NCBI GenBank assembly: GCA_018239895.1
Contig: JAFEGL010000061.1
Coordinates: forward strand, 1-45,667
Length of the DNA stretch: 45,667 nucleotides
Source: Verrucomicrobiota bacterium
GTDB taxonomy: Bacteria > Chlamydiota > Chlamydiia > Chlamydiales > SM23-39
Reading direction: 5' to 3'
Shown: piece by piece, positions 37,999-44,271 of the stretch
Layout of the letters: each line of letters begins with the position of its first letter
How positions within the stretch are numbered: the stretch's first letter is position 1
Translations under genes and position numbers: made by a program
The notes under the pieces: generated by a model
Databases searched by the model: none
What the model was told of the DNA's origin: nothing
The model's input: only the letters and a program-made list of their open reading frames with translations

Positions 37999-38550
37999 AT
38001 GAGCTGCCTACCCTTAACTTGCATTCCCTCTTGCTGCCTAGGCAAAGAAGATAATTATAAAAAGGGGATGATGTACTTACAGAGTATCCCTCAAAATTAT
38101 GATTATCTTGGAGAGAAATATGGGCAGCCCTATCAACATGAAGATGCCTATTTCAAGGCCTTTAATTGTTTTATGGCGGTCATAAATGAGACGAAAAATA
38201 CTGCGTTTAAACATAAAGAAGCTCAATTCGAATTAGGCAAGATCGTACTTGGAAAAGGCACATTTGGCCCCGACCATTTCCCGTCTGTTTCTCAGAGCCT
38301 TACTGGAAGACCTCTCTGGCCAGGACCTTCTCCTCAAGCAGATGTTTCGAGTTTAGATATAGCGCTCGGATATTTGGATCAAGCCGCTAGAATCGGCCAC
38401 GTTGGAGCGAGGAACCTTGCCAGCCAATATCGCAAAAGTGATGAATATAAGCGGAGGCACCAGCCGCGAGCTCAGACCTCTTATCAAAGCCAGCCAGAAC
38501 AAGACGTGAATGATCTTCTGAAACAATTGATTCAAAACTCTCGGTCGTAA
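37999..38550 (+). CDS. Small Sel1/TPR-like protein
   Basis: A 183-residue protein with no clear signal peptide. The first 16 residues are cysteine-rich (SCLPLTCIPSCCLG), possibly metal-binding or lipid-modified in a host. Two helix pairs resemble Sel1 repeats (AYFKAFNCFMAVINE and ALGYLDQAARIGHVGARNLA). The C-terminus is polar and Gln-rich. Sel1-like proteins are frequent in amoeba symbionts and mediate protein contacts. The stop TAA (38548-38550) is also the left copy of the target duplication of element H. Confidence 0.6.
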   Translation: MSCLPLTCIPSCCLGKEDNYKKGMMYLQSIPQNYDYLGEKYGQPYQHEDAYFKAFNCFMAVINETKNTAFKHKEAQFELGKIVLGKGTFGPDHFPSVSQSLTGRPLWPGPSPQADVSSLDIALGYLDQAARIGHVGARNLASQYRKSDEYKRRHQPRAQTSYQSQPEQDVNDLLKQLIQNSRS

Positions 38551-38720
38551 GAGGGTGTCTACAAAGTGAGGGTTCGTCGCTTTTCGGGATTATTTTGGCC
38601 AAATTTCAAACACAAAATCGGGGGTCATATACTCCGAACGATATTACCCCCGATTTTGTGCTTGAAATTTGGCTCAAAAGAACCCGAAAAGCGACTGAAC
38701 CTCACTTTATAGACACCCTC
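38551..38720. mobile_element. Palindromic element H (170 bp) with a TAA target duplication
   Basis: Inverted ends GAGGGTGTCTA (left) and TAGACACCCTC (right) continue with one mismatch for at least 20 bp. Identical TAA flanks (38548-38550 and 38721-38723) look like a 3-bp target duplication; some IS5-family elements duplicate TNA. A long inner palindrome follows (CGCTTTTCGGG arms, CACAAAATCGGGGG inner arms). Its arm TTCAGTCGCTTTTCGGG matches element J at the window end. Confidence 0.88.
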
Positions 38721-38770
38721 TAAGACAGATTTAGAGCTTCTGGTTAGAACAAACTATTAAAAGCCTGTTT

Positions 38771-39760
38771 TCAGTTGCCGCTTGCCTTTTGCAAAGCCTT
38801 CAATTCAACGAGACAAGTGGCCACCCAGTTTGGTTCGGGATGGCCGTCAAATAGATCGGAGACACTCACGAGGCGGATGTGATGGATTTGGGCTTTTAAA
38901 GGACCCAAAAGAGCATGTAAAGCTTGCCCGACTTCAAATGCGTCGCTAATTGTTTTGTAGCAATAGTTGCGGTACGAGATCAGATCGGTTGACTCGAGCA
39001 TATCTAAACCCAACTGAATCTCTTGACGGGCAAAAATAAGCGTCTCTTCATGAATGGGCCTAGCCTTTTCTAAAGAGAACCCATAATTGACTCCGTGATG
39101 CCTTAAATCTGCGGTCGCTACCACGATCGACTCTTTGGCCAATTGGCGTAATTCGTCCATGCCTTGGAGAGTTTCTGGATGCCCCGAGATATGATTCGGA
39201 AACCGGATTACAATCTCTATCGGCGGCGAGCCGCTTTCACGCACGGCGTTCTTCAGCAAAAATACAAAATTATCTACCGAGTATTCCCTTTTGGTCACAG
39301 CTTCATGCGGAAGCCCGGGGCCAAAAATCCCCCGGCAAGGATAATCTGTCACATCCTCTCCGGCAATTTCCCGCTGGCGTCCGATCCAAATCTCTTCTGA
39401 CAGTGAATGGAGCACACCGAGCACCAAGATTTTGTTCTTTCCGCTTTGTTGAGCCGCCTTCAAAGCGGCCTGAGCCACAGCCGCAATCTGATCGCCACAT
39501 TTCAAAATAGACGCATGGGGAAATAGAGCGCTCCCTCCATCCATCAATGTGGCAACGATATCTGTCCCCTCTAAAAGCTCTCGGCCCTGCAAGAGGATGT
39601 TCTGGATCTCCTGACCGGTCATTAATTCCCGCTCTGTTCGATAACCCAAAACCCCCTTCTCCATAGCAAGATACCCTTTAGAAGGGGGCGAATCACCAAG
39701 CTCAGAGCACCCGAATGCGGCCCCTCCGACAACTAGAGCCATTAGAAAACGAGTATTCAT
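38771..39760 (-). CDS. MEMO-like putative lipoprotein
   Basis: A 329-residue protein. The start at 39760 gives MNTRFLMALVVGGAAFGCSE, a hydrophobic leader with a possible lipoprotein Cys18. The body resembles the MEMO family (extradiol-dioxygenase-related fold): PHASILKCGDQIAAVAQAAL at 81-100 (compare PHAGY..CG), ILVLGVLHSL at 111-120, REYSVDN at 158-164, and VVATADLRHHGVNYGF at 213-228 (compare VVSSDF.HWG..F). H82, H118 and H221 or H222 are candidate metal ligands. It follows the inositol oxygenase stop by one base and is co-transcribed with it. Function of bacterial MEMO proteins is unsettled. Confidence 0.6.
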   Translation of the reverse strand: MNTRFLMALVVGGAAFGCSELGDSPPSKGYLAMEKGVLGYRTERELMTGQEIQNILLQGRELLEGTDIVATLMDGGSALFPHASILKCGDQIAAVAQAALKAAQQSGKNKILVLGVLHSLSEEIWIGRQREIAGEDVTDYPCRGIFGPGLPHEAVTKREYSVDNFVFLLKNAVRESGSPPIEIVIRFPNHISGHPETLQGMDELRQLAKESIVVATADLRHHGVNYGFSLEKARPIHEETLIFARQEIQLGLDMLESTDLISYRNYCYKTISDAFEVGQALHALLGPLKAQIHHIRLVSVSDLFDGHPEPNWVATCLVELKALQKASGN

Positions 39761-39761
39761 C

Positions 39762-40598
39762 TTACCAGTCCAATAATGGAGGGAAGAACTCAGCGACAAG
39801 ATCCTCATAATACGGCATTAACGCATCGAGATCGAGCTTCTCTTCGCTTTTGGAATACAAATCGTAGTTTCTGAACAGTTCCAGCCAAGCAACCATTTTT
39901 TTATCTTGTTCATTCATCAAGTAACTGTAAGCGCCATGTAAATGAGCGGGATAAAAAGAATGATAGCGTATTATATACTGGGCCTCTATCGGCAGATAAT
40001 TCTTCACGACTTGATAAAGATATTCGTCGTGCCCCCACGACATGTGGACGTTAGCCAATCCGCACCCTTCAGAGTAGATGCCGAGCTGGGTTTGATAAAG
40101 AGGATTTTGAGAATCGGGATTCTCGTCAAAATAGTGAGGAAATACATTTTTATCTGAATAGGCGCACCCTACGGGAAACGTGTCTCCGACAACGGCCCAC
40201 TGAGGCTCTCCATAGGCGGTGAGAAGCTTTCCGAGATCGTGAATGAAGCCGGTGAGAATCAGCCATCTTGGATGGCCATCTCTACGCAGAGCCTCCGCAG
40301 TCTGAAATAGATGATACCTTTGAGGAAGACTCAAATCGGGATCGCTTTCATCTATCAGCGTGTCAAAAATACCGATTGCATCCCAAATTCCCATTCTTTG
40401 CTTCCGCAAAGGGAGATACTCTTGTTCTTTTTTCAGCACAAAATCAACCGTTTGAGCGGCATGATTCACCCGATAAAAATCCTGCACGTGCTGGGGAGTC
40501 GTTTCATCATATACACGATACTCTTCTTTCGATTTCTCTTCAGAATTTGCAACACCCAAAACAGAAATAAAGCTAAGCAAAAAAATCTCTCGACACAC
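39762..40598 (-). CDS. MIOX: Myo-inositol oxygenase with a signal-peptide-like N-terminus
   Basis: A 278-residue full-length homologue of a mostly eukaryotic enzyme that cleaves myo-inositol to D-glucuronate with a di-iron centre. All six iron ligands are present: H96, H120, D121, H190, H213 and D246, in HLFQTAEA, GFIHDLGK, SWGHDEY, RYHSFYP and NYDLYSK. Long conserved runs (DESDPDLSLPQ, GEPQWAVVGDTFPVGC) leave little doubt. GTG 40598 was chosen because GGAGGG lies just upstream; a TTG at 40610 overlaps that site. The first 19 residues (MCREIFLLSFISVLGVANS) look like a Sec signal, absent from eukaryotic MIOX. Origin by transfer from a eukaryote is an inference. Confidence 0.95.
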   Translation of the reverse strand: MCREIFLLSFISVLGVANSEEKSKEEYRVYDETTPQHVQDFYRVNHAAQTVDFVLKKEQEYLPLRKQRMGIWDAIGIFDTLIDESDPDLSLPQRYHLFQTAEALRRDGHPRWLILTGFIHDLGKLLTAYGEPQWAVVGDTFPVGCAYSDKNVFPHYFDENPDSQNPLYQTQLGIYSEGCGLANVHMSWGHDEYLYQVVKNYLPIEAQYIIRYHSFYPAHLHGAYSYLMNEQDKKMVAWLELFRNYDLYSKSEEKLDLDALMPYYEDLVAEFFPPLLDW

Positions 40599-40631
40599 AA
40601 AACCCTCCAAAAAAATTTTTTAAACCCAGCA

Positions 40632-40660
40632 AAGATAGTGAATGTGTCTTTAGCTTTCAA
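40632..40660 (-). promoter_or_regulatory. Promoter of the inositol oxygenase operon
   Basis: Minus-strand TTGAAA and TATCTT are separated by 17 bases, ending about 33 bases before the GTG start at 40598. A TTGACA is also present just upstream (40665-40670). Confidence 0.5.
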
Positions 40661-40818
40661 GAACTTGTCAACAAAATGGGTTTTATGCGCGGAAAAGCCC
40701 GACAACGTTTTTGCATCAGGAGCCAATAATTTCAACAGTACCGTTGTCTCCCGTTTTCAGACATCCTAAGATCCGATCAAGCCGAATATTAACCACAAGA
40801 ACTCTAGTCAAAAAATGA

Positions 40819-40847
40819 TTGAGCATTGCTTTGATGCCTGATATATT
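40819..40847 (+). promoter_or_regulatory. Promoter of the toxin-antitoxin pair
   Basis: TTGAGC and TATATT are separated by 17 bases. The -10 box ends seven bases before the toxin ATG at 40855, so the transcript would be nearly leaderless. Confidence 0.5.
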
Positions 40848-40854
40848 GTACAGT

Positions 40855-41148
40855 ATGATTTCGATCAAAAAGACTCTGGAATTCACCGAGTGGTTGGAAT
40901 GCCTCACCTGGAAAGAACAGGGACAAATAAATGCGCGACTAGAAAGGATCCAGAACTCAAGTCACTTTGGAGACGCGAAATCGCTAGGCGATGGATTGGC
41001 TGAGTTGCGATGGAAAAATGGATGGCGTATCTATTTTTTTAAAGAAGGCAAGAACATGATCGTCTTACTCGTTGGAGGACATAAAAATGCTCAAGAGAAA
41101 GAAATCAAAAAAGCGCGGCTTCTCCTTAAACGATATGCCCACGCTTAA
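40855..41148 (+). CDS. RelE/HigB-type toxin (HI1419 family)
   Basis: A 97-residue toxin of the addiction-module killer (HI1419/phage Gp49-like) branch of RelE. The conserved core is seen in order: TEWLECLTWKEQGQINARL, SHFGDAKSLGDGLAELRWKNGWRIYF and IVLLVGGHKNAQEKEIKKA. Family members cut mRNA on the ribosome. Starts upstream at 40819 would overlap the promoter, and ATG 40855 opens with the usual strand. It overlaps the antitoxin gene by 62 bases. Confidence 0.85.
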   Translation: MISIKKTLEFTEWLECLTWKEQGQINARLERIQNSSHFGDAKSLGDGLAELRWKNGWRIYFFKEGKNMIVLLVGGHKNAQEKEIKKARLLLKRYAHA

Positions 41149-41416
41149 AACAGATAAAAAATCCAAGCTGAAAAAACATGATTCTGAAGCATTTTTCAAA
41201 GACTTCAATAAAGTTGGAACTGCTTTACTAGAGAGTTTGGTTCAAAACGACACAGAAGCATTCATCGAAATTCTAGACGCTTATTTAAAAGTAAATAGGG
41301 CTCAGGTGGCCAAAAGAGCTAAAATATCCCGATCGACTGTGCAACAAGCATTGTCTAAAAAGGGAAATCCTACTTTAAAGACAATCGCCAAAATTGTTCA
41401 CGAGTCAGTGGCTTGA
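41087..41416 (+). CDS. HigA-like HTH antitoxin (HI1420 family)
   Basis: A 109-residue partner of the toxin. A basic N-terminal region (MLKRKKSKKRGFSL) precedes the antitoxin core FFKDFNKVGTALLESLVQND and a Cro/CI helix-turn-helix near 75-100 (VAKRAKISRSTVQQALSKKG). ATG 41087 was chosen because GGAGG lies eight bases upstream inside the toxin gene; MPTLKTD at 41135 would nearly remove the overlap but has no such site. In this family the toxin-first order is usual. The HTH probably represses the shared promoter. Confidence 0.83.
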   Translation: MLKRKKSKKRGFSLNDMPTLKTDKKSKLKKHDSEAFFKDFNKVGTALLESLVQNDTEAFIEILDAYLKVNRAQVAKRAKISRSTVQQALSKKGNPTLKTIAKIVHESVA

Positions 41417-41484
41417 TTATCGAGCCATCAAAATATCCGCATGTTAACAATAACAACACTCTAGACACAAATGGGGTAGTTTTT

Positions 41485-41715
41485 ATGATAAAGCGACTCA
41501 TTAAACATGGTAATAGCCGAGCTATCGTTGTAGACAAATCCTTACTTGAAGCTGCAGGAATTTCAGAAAATGCACTTTTCCAGATCTCAGTGAACCCAAG
41601 CGGAGGTTTAGTCATCCAATCCATAGAAGATAATAAAATGGATGTTTTTCAAGAGAACTTTGAAAAGTTAAACAAAAAGCATAACCAGCTTATGCAAAAC
41701 TTGGCTGATCTGTGA
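41485..41715 (+). CDS. AbrB/MazE-like small DNA-binding protein
   Basis: A 76-residue protein with a SpoVT/AbrB swapped-hairpin domain: IKRLIKHGNSRAIVVDKSLL, then EAAGISENALFQISVNPSGG. The charged helical tail (about 50-76) resembles MazE-type antitoxin tails that bind a toxin. No MazF-like toxin gene follows, so it is a solitary or decayed antitoxin, or a regulator. Upstream starts (TTG 41413) overlap the HigA-like gene; ATG 41485 fits the domain start. It lies 68 bases downstream of the HigA-like gene. Confidence 0.75.
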   Translation: MIKRLIKHGNSRAIVVDKSLLEAAGISENALFQISVNPSGGLVIQSIEDNKMDVFQENFEKLNKKHNQLMQNLADL

Positions 41716-42012
41716 TCTCACAGCCACAGGCTGGCTCCCCCCCCCCCGGGCTAAAGCCCTCGGTTCGAGTCCTAAAAACGCGACAACGTTTTTTCACCGC
41801 TGAAATAAAGGGAACAATCCCGAGGGAAAGACTCTTGGGGAAAGGGCTCCCCCGAGCCCCTTCCCCAAACCCCATCCCCACGGCTGTGCGCTTCGCCACA
41901 GCCTGACTCACCCTCCCGCGAGTGGCGATGCCGCTCGTCTGGGTCGGGCTCCGGTTCGCAGCGAAGCTGCTCACTTCGAGTCCTAAAAACGCGACGTTTA
42001 GTCGCGTTTTTT
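41716..42012. other. Noncoding stretch with short duplications, a C-run and tRNA-like tails
   Basis: About 300 bases without a gene. It contains an 11-base C-run (41737-41747) and a GC hairpin (TTGGGGAAAGGGCTC / GAGCCCCTTCCCCAA) near 41837-41871. TTCGAGTCCTAAAAACGCGAC occurs twice, near 41764 and 41975, each followed by TTTTTTCACCG. TTCGAGTCC looks like the T-arm of a tRNA, so the two copies may be 3' remnants of a tRNA with its terminator. No complete tRNA was found here. Confidence 0.5.
41985..42011 (+). terminator. Rho-independent-type hairpin
   Basis: AAAAACGCGAC, a GTTTA loop and GTCGCGTTTTT form an 11-bp stem ending in a T-run. It may be the fossil terminator of a lost gene; the other copy of the repeat lacks half of the stem. 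Confidence 0.7.
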
Positions 42013-42026
42013 CACCGGCAAAAAAA

Positions 42027-42050
42027 AAGACAACCCGAAAGGGTTGTCTT
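42027..42050 (-). terminator. Terminator of tRNA-Leu
   Basis: A 10-bp stem (AAGACAACCC / GGGTTGTCTT) with a TTTC loop on the minus strand is followed by a run of T, starting seven bases past the tRNA. The stem can be extended by CACCGGC / GCCGGTG, which includes the tRNA acceptor strand. Confidence 0.85.
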
Positions 42051-42056
42051 TATTTT

Positions 42057-42140
42057 TGCCGGTGACCGGACTCGAACCAGCACTCTATTGCTAGAAGTAG
42101 ATTTTGAGTCTACCGCGTCTACCAATTTCGCCACACCGGC
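42057..42140 (-). tRNA. tRNA-Leu (anticodon CAA)
   Basis: 84 nucleotides. Acceptor stem GCCGGTG pairs with CACCGGC, discriminator A73. The anticodon stem GTAGA/TCTAC encloses CTCAAAA, so the anticodon is CAA (UUG codons). A long variable arm (CTTCTAGCAATAGAGT) and the T-arm GGTTCGAGTCC fit leucine class II tRNA. CCA is not encoded. Confidence 0.95.
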
Positions 42141-42155
42141 ATGAGAAAGTGGTTC

Positions 42156-42184
42156 ATTCTAAAAGATGGGGGATTAAAAATCAA
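42156..42184 (-). promoter_or_regulatory. Promoter of tRNA-Leu
   Basis: Minus-strand TTGATT and TAGAAT are separated by 17 bases, about 16 bases before the tRNA. The -35 box overlaps the stop codon of the upstream lipoprotein gene. Confidence 0.6.
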
Positions 42185-43005
42185 CTTCGGGGGTATCCGA
42201 GGTTCGCTTTCTGCCAGTCGTAGAGGACCCGCTCCTTTTTGTCCCGGTCGTAGCGGACTTGGATTGAGATGTAGGGATAGGGATGCCGGTTGTCAATGTC
42301 CCTCCCTTCTGACTTTTGGTAGAGTTTGATATAAATTTCTTTGTTCATCCAGGGCTGGACTGTGGCGCCCGTGTCGGCCTTCTCATACCGCTGGAAAGCG
42401 AGAAAATCTTTTTGGTTTTTGTAGAGGGGGGTCTCGTTGTAGTACTGCATGAGGAGTCCGATGATCTCGAGGGGGCGGTCCTCCATCCCCTGAACGTAAA
42501 AGTCGACCTCGGCGCCAATCTGGTGCTTCGAAGTCTTGTTCTCTTTGGAGAGGTCAGCGTAGGTGTTGTGGAGCGGACACCGGTGGCCGCAGGTGATGAC
42601 AACCCTCTTGCCGGTCCTCTTCTGGATGAAATTGAGCAGGTCGAGGAGGATGGGATAGACGTTCTCCTTGCCGTGGATGACGGGAAGTCCGTGGCGGCTG
42701 TCGCAGTCGGCGCACGGGGTTGGGTGGTCGGGATCAGAGGCGTCGACGAGGGGGGGATTCAGCGGGTTGCCTTTGCAACGGAAGTATTCTTTGGTGATCC
42801 GGGGGAGGTTCACTTCGCTCTCCCAGGGATAGGGGGGCCGCGGGGTGTGGGTCGGCGGCGAGATGGGGTAGTAGTACTCGTTTTGGCTCCGGTAGATGTA
42901 CTCCCCCTTGCAGTTGCGGCGGCGTACTTTCTCCCGCTCCGAGTTCTCCAAACCGGAACAGGAGGCGAGAAAGATCAAGAGGAGCAGCGAGATACGTTCA
43001 TACAT
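42181..43005 (-). CDS. Lipoprotein with an M15-like peptidase domain
   Basis: A 274-residue protein. MYERISLLLLIFLASC is a lipoprotein signal with Cys16. The C-terminal part has the zinc-site pattern SKHQIGAEVD with H161 and D168, as in VanY/DacB-type M15 D,D-carboxypeptidases; VVITCGHRCPLHN lies before it. The middle (about 76-145) is cysteine-rich (C77, C98, C101, C139, C143), so disulphides or a metal are possible. Chlamydiae make transient peptidoglycan, so trimming of stem peptides is plausible. ATG 43005 was chosen for the lipoprotein signal. Divergent from the sensor kinase gene. Confidence 0.72.
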   Translation of the reverse strand: MYERISLLLLIFLASCSGLENSEREKVRRRNCKGEYIYRSQNEYYYPISPPTHTPRPPYPWESEVNLPRITKEYFRCKGNPLNPPLVDASDPDHPTPCADCDSRHGLPVIHGKENVYPILLDLLNFIQKRTGKRVVITCGHRCPLHNTYADLSKENKTSKHQIGAEVDFYVQGMEDRPLEIIGLLMQYYNETPLYKNQKDFLAFQRYEKADTGATVQPWMNKEIYIKLYQKSEGRDIDNRHPYPYISIQVRYDRDKKERVLYDWQKANLGYPRS

Positions 43006-43049
43006 GCTGATAAATTTCCGATCTTCTATAGTCCGGCTCAAGAGGAAAT

Positions 43050-44270
43050 ATGCCCGAATCGATCCCTTCTGAACTCATGCAGGCGAAATCGAGTTTTCAT
43101 CCCGAAGAGGCCGTTCGGCATTTGACGCGCGCGTTCGCTCTATTTTCTGAAGAGGCAGCCCACCTCAAAAGCGCCTATGTAAAGTTACAAGAGAAGCTTC
43201 TGAGTGTCAATCAGGAACTTGCACAGAAAGTCACGGAGCTGAATCGGCTCACCTCATACCTCAATAATGTCCTGAAGAATGTCTCTCAGGGGATTTTATT
43301 TGTGAATCTCGATGGGACGCTGACGGTGATGAACGAGGCGGCTCAAAAGCTGCTGAAGGTCTCTCAGGAGGCTGTCTTATTTAAAAAGATGTGGGATGTT
43401 TTTCCCGATGATCTTTTCGGCTTCCCGATGAAAGAGGCGCTGAAATTTGGGCTATCGCACAAGCTTTTGTACAAAAGCTACGAGGGAAAAGAGTTCGAGA
43501 TCTCGACAACGTTCGTCTACGAGGGGCCCAAGCCCTACCATGGTTTGATTGTTTTATTCCGGGACGTGAGCGAAACGCAGAAGCTGCAGCTGATCGTGAA
43601 TCGGGCCCACCGGATGAAAGAACTGGGCGAAATGGCGGCGACGCTGGCCCACGAGATCCGCAATCCGCTGGGAGGAATCCGGGGCTACGCTTCCCTTTTA
43701 TATCGGGACCTGAAAAGCCAAGAGCACCTCCAGGAGATGGCGGGCTACGTGATCGAGGGGACGAAAAATTTGGAGAAACTCGTCACGACGGTCCTCCAAT
43801 ATGCCCGGCCGGTTCAGGTGCAACCGAGCTCGGTCGAGTTGGGTTCGTTTTTGAGAGGTGTTGCCAAGTTCGTCAAAGTCGATCCCGCCTTTCCCGATTC
43901 GGTCAAACTGCAGCTCCATATTCCGTTCGATCCTCTCCTCGCTCCAATCGATCCAGAGATGCTGAAAGCGGCTCTTTTGAATTTAATTTTCAATGCGATC
44001 CAGGCGATGCCGAACGGAGGAGCTCTTTCGCTTGTTTTGATGAAGCGGGAAGCTTCATGCCTAATCGAAGTCTCCGATACAGGGATCGGAATGGACGAAG
44101 AGCAAATGGCCAAGCTTTTCTCCCCGTTTTTTACGACGAAGGCGCAAGGGACGGGGATCGGCCTCGTCGAGGCGCAAAAGATCGTCCAGGCCCACTTTGG
44201 ATCGATCGAGGCCCGCTCGCAGCCGGGCCGCGGCACCACATTCACAATCACCCTCCCACTCAAAAGGTAA
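43050..44270 (+). CDS. ctcB: Sensor histidine kinase, CtcB/AtoS-like
   Basis: A 406-residue soluble kinase. An N-terminal helical region (1-72) is followed by a PAS domain (about 73-180; GILFVNLDGTLTVMNEAAQ), an H-box with phospho-acceptor H201 in LAHEIRNPLGG, and an ATPase domain with N-box NLIFNAIQAMP, DTGIGM and GTGIGL. No membrane helices are present, as in chlamydial CtcB. GAGGAAAT lies directly before the ATG. One base separates its stop from the regulator gene, so the pair is coupled. In Chlamydia this pair is thought to act with sigma-54 late in development. Confidence 0.9.
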   Translation: MPESIPSELMQAKSSFHPEEAVRHLTRAFALFSEEAAHLKSAYVKLQEKLLSVNQELAQKVTELNRLTSYLNNVLKNVSQGILFVNLDGTLTVMNEAAQKLLKVSQEAVLFKKMWDVFPDDLFGFPMKEALKFGLSHKLLYKSYEGKEFEISTTFVYEGPKPYHGLIVLFRDVSETQKLQLIVNRAHRMKELGEMAATLAHEIRNPLGGIRGYASLLYRDLKSQEHLQEMAGYVIEGTKNLEKLVTTVLQYARPVQVQPSSVELGSFLRGVAKFVKVDPAFPDSVKLQLHIPFDPLLAPIDPEMLKAALLNLIFNAIQAMPNGGALSLVLMKREASCLIEVSDTGIGMDEEQMAKLFSPFFTTKAQGTGIGLVEAQKIVQAHFGSIEARSQPGRGTTFTITLPLKR

Positions 44271-44271
44271 T

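Noticed and set aside
26435..38720. Intact insertion sequence in the window
   Set aside because: No transposase or integrase gene was found; the mobile-looking elements have no coding capacity.
40311..40769. Open frames on both strands over the inositol oxygenase start
   Set aside because: They overlap the MIOX coding start and promoter, and show no domain or ribosome-binding site.
41716..42012. A second complete tRNA gene upstream of tRNA-Leu
   Set aside because: Only T-arm-like sequence is present; no matching acceptor, D-arm or anticodon arm could be assembled.
42316..43125. 269-codon open frame opposite the M15-like lipoprotein
   Set aside because: It is Val/Gly/Asp-rich without motifs; the minus-strand gene has a lipoprotein signal and a zinc-site pattern.
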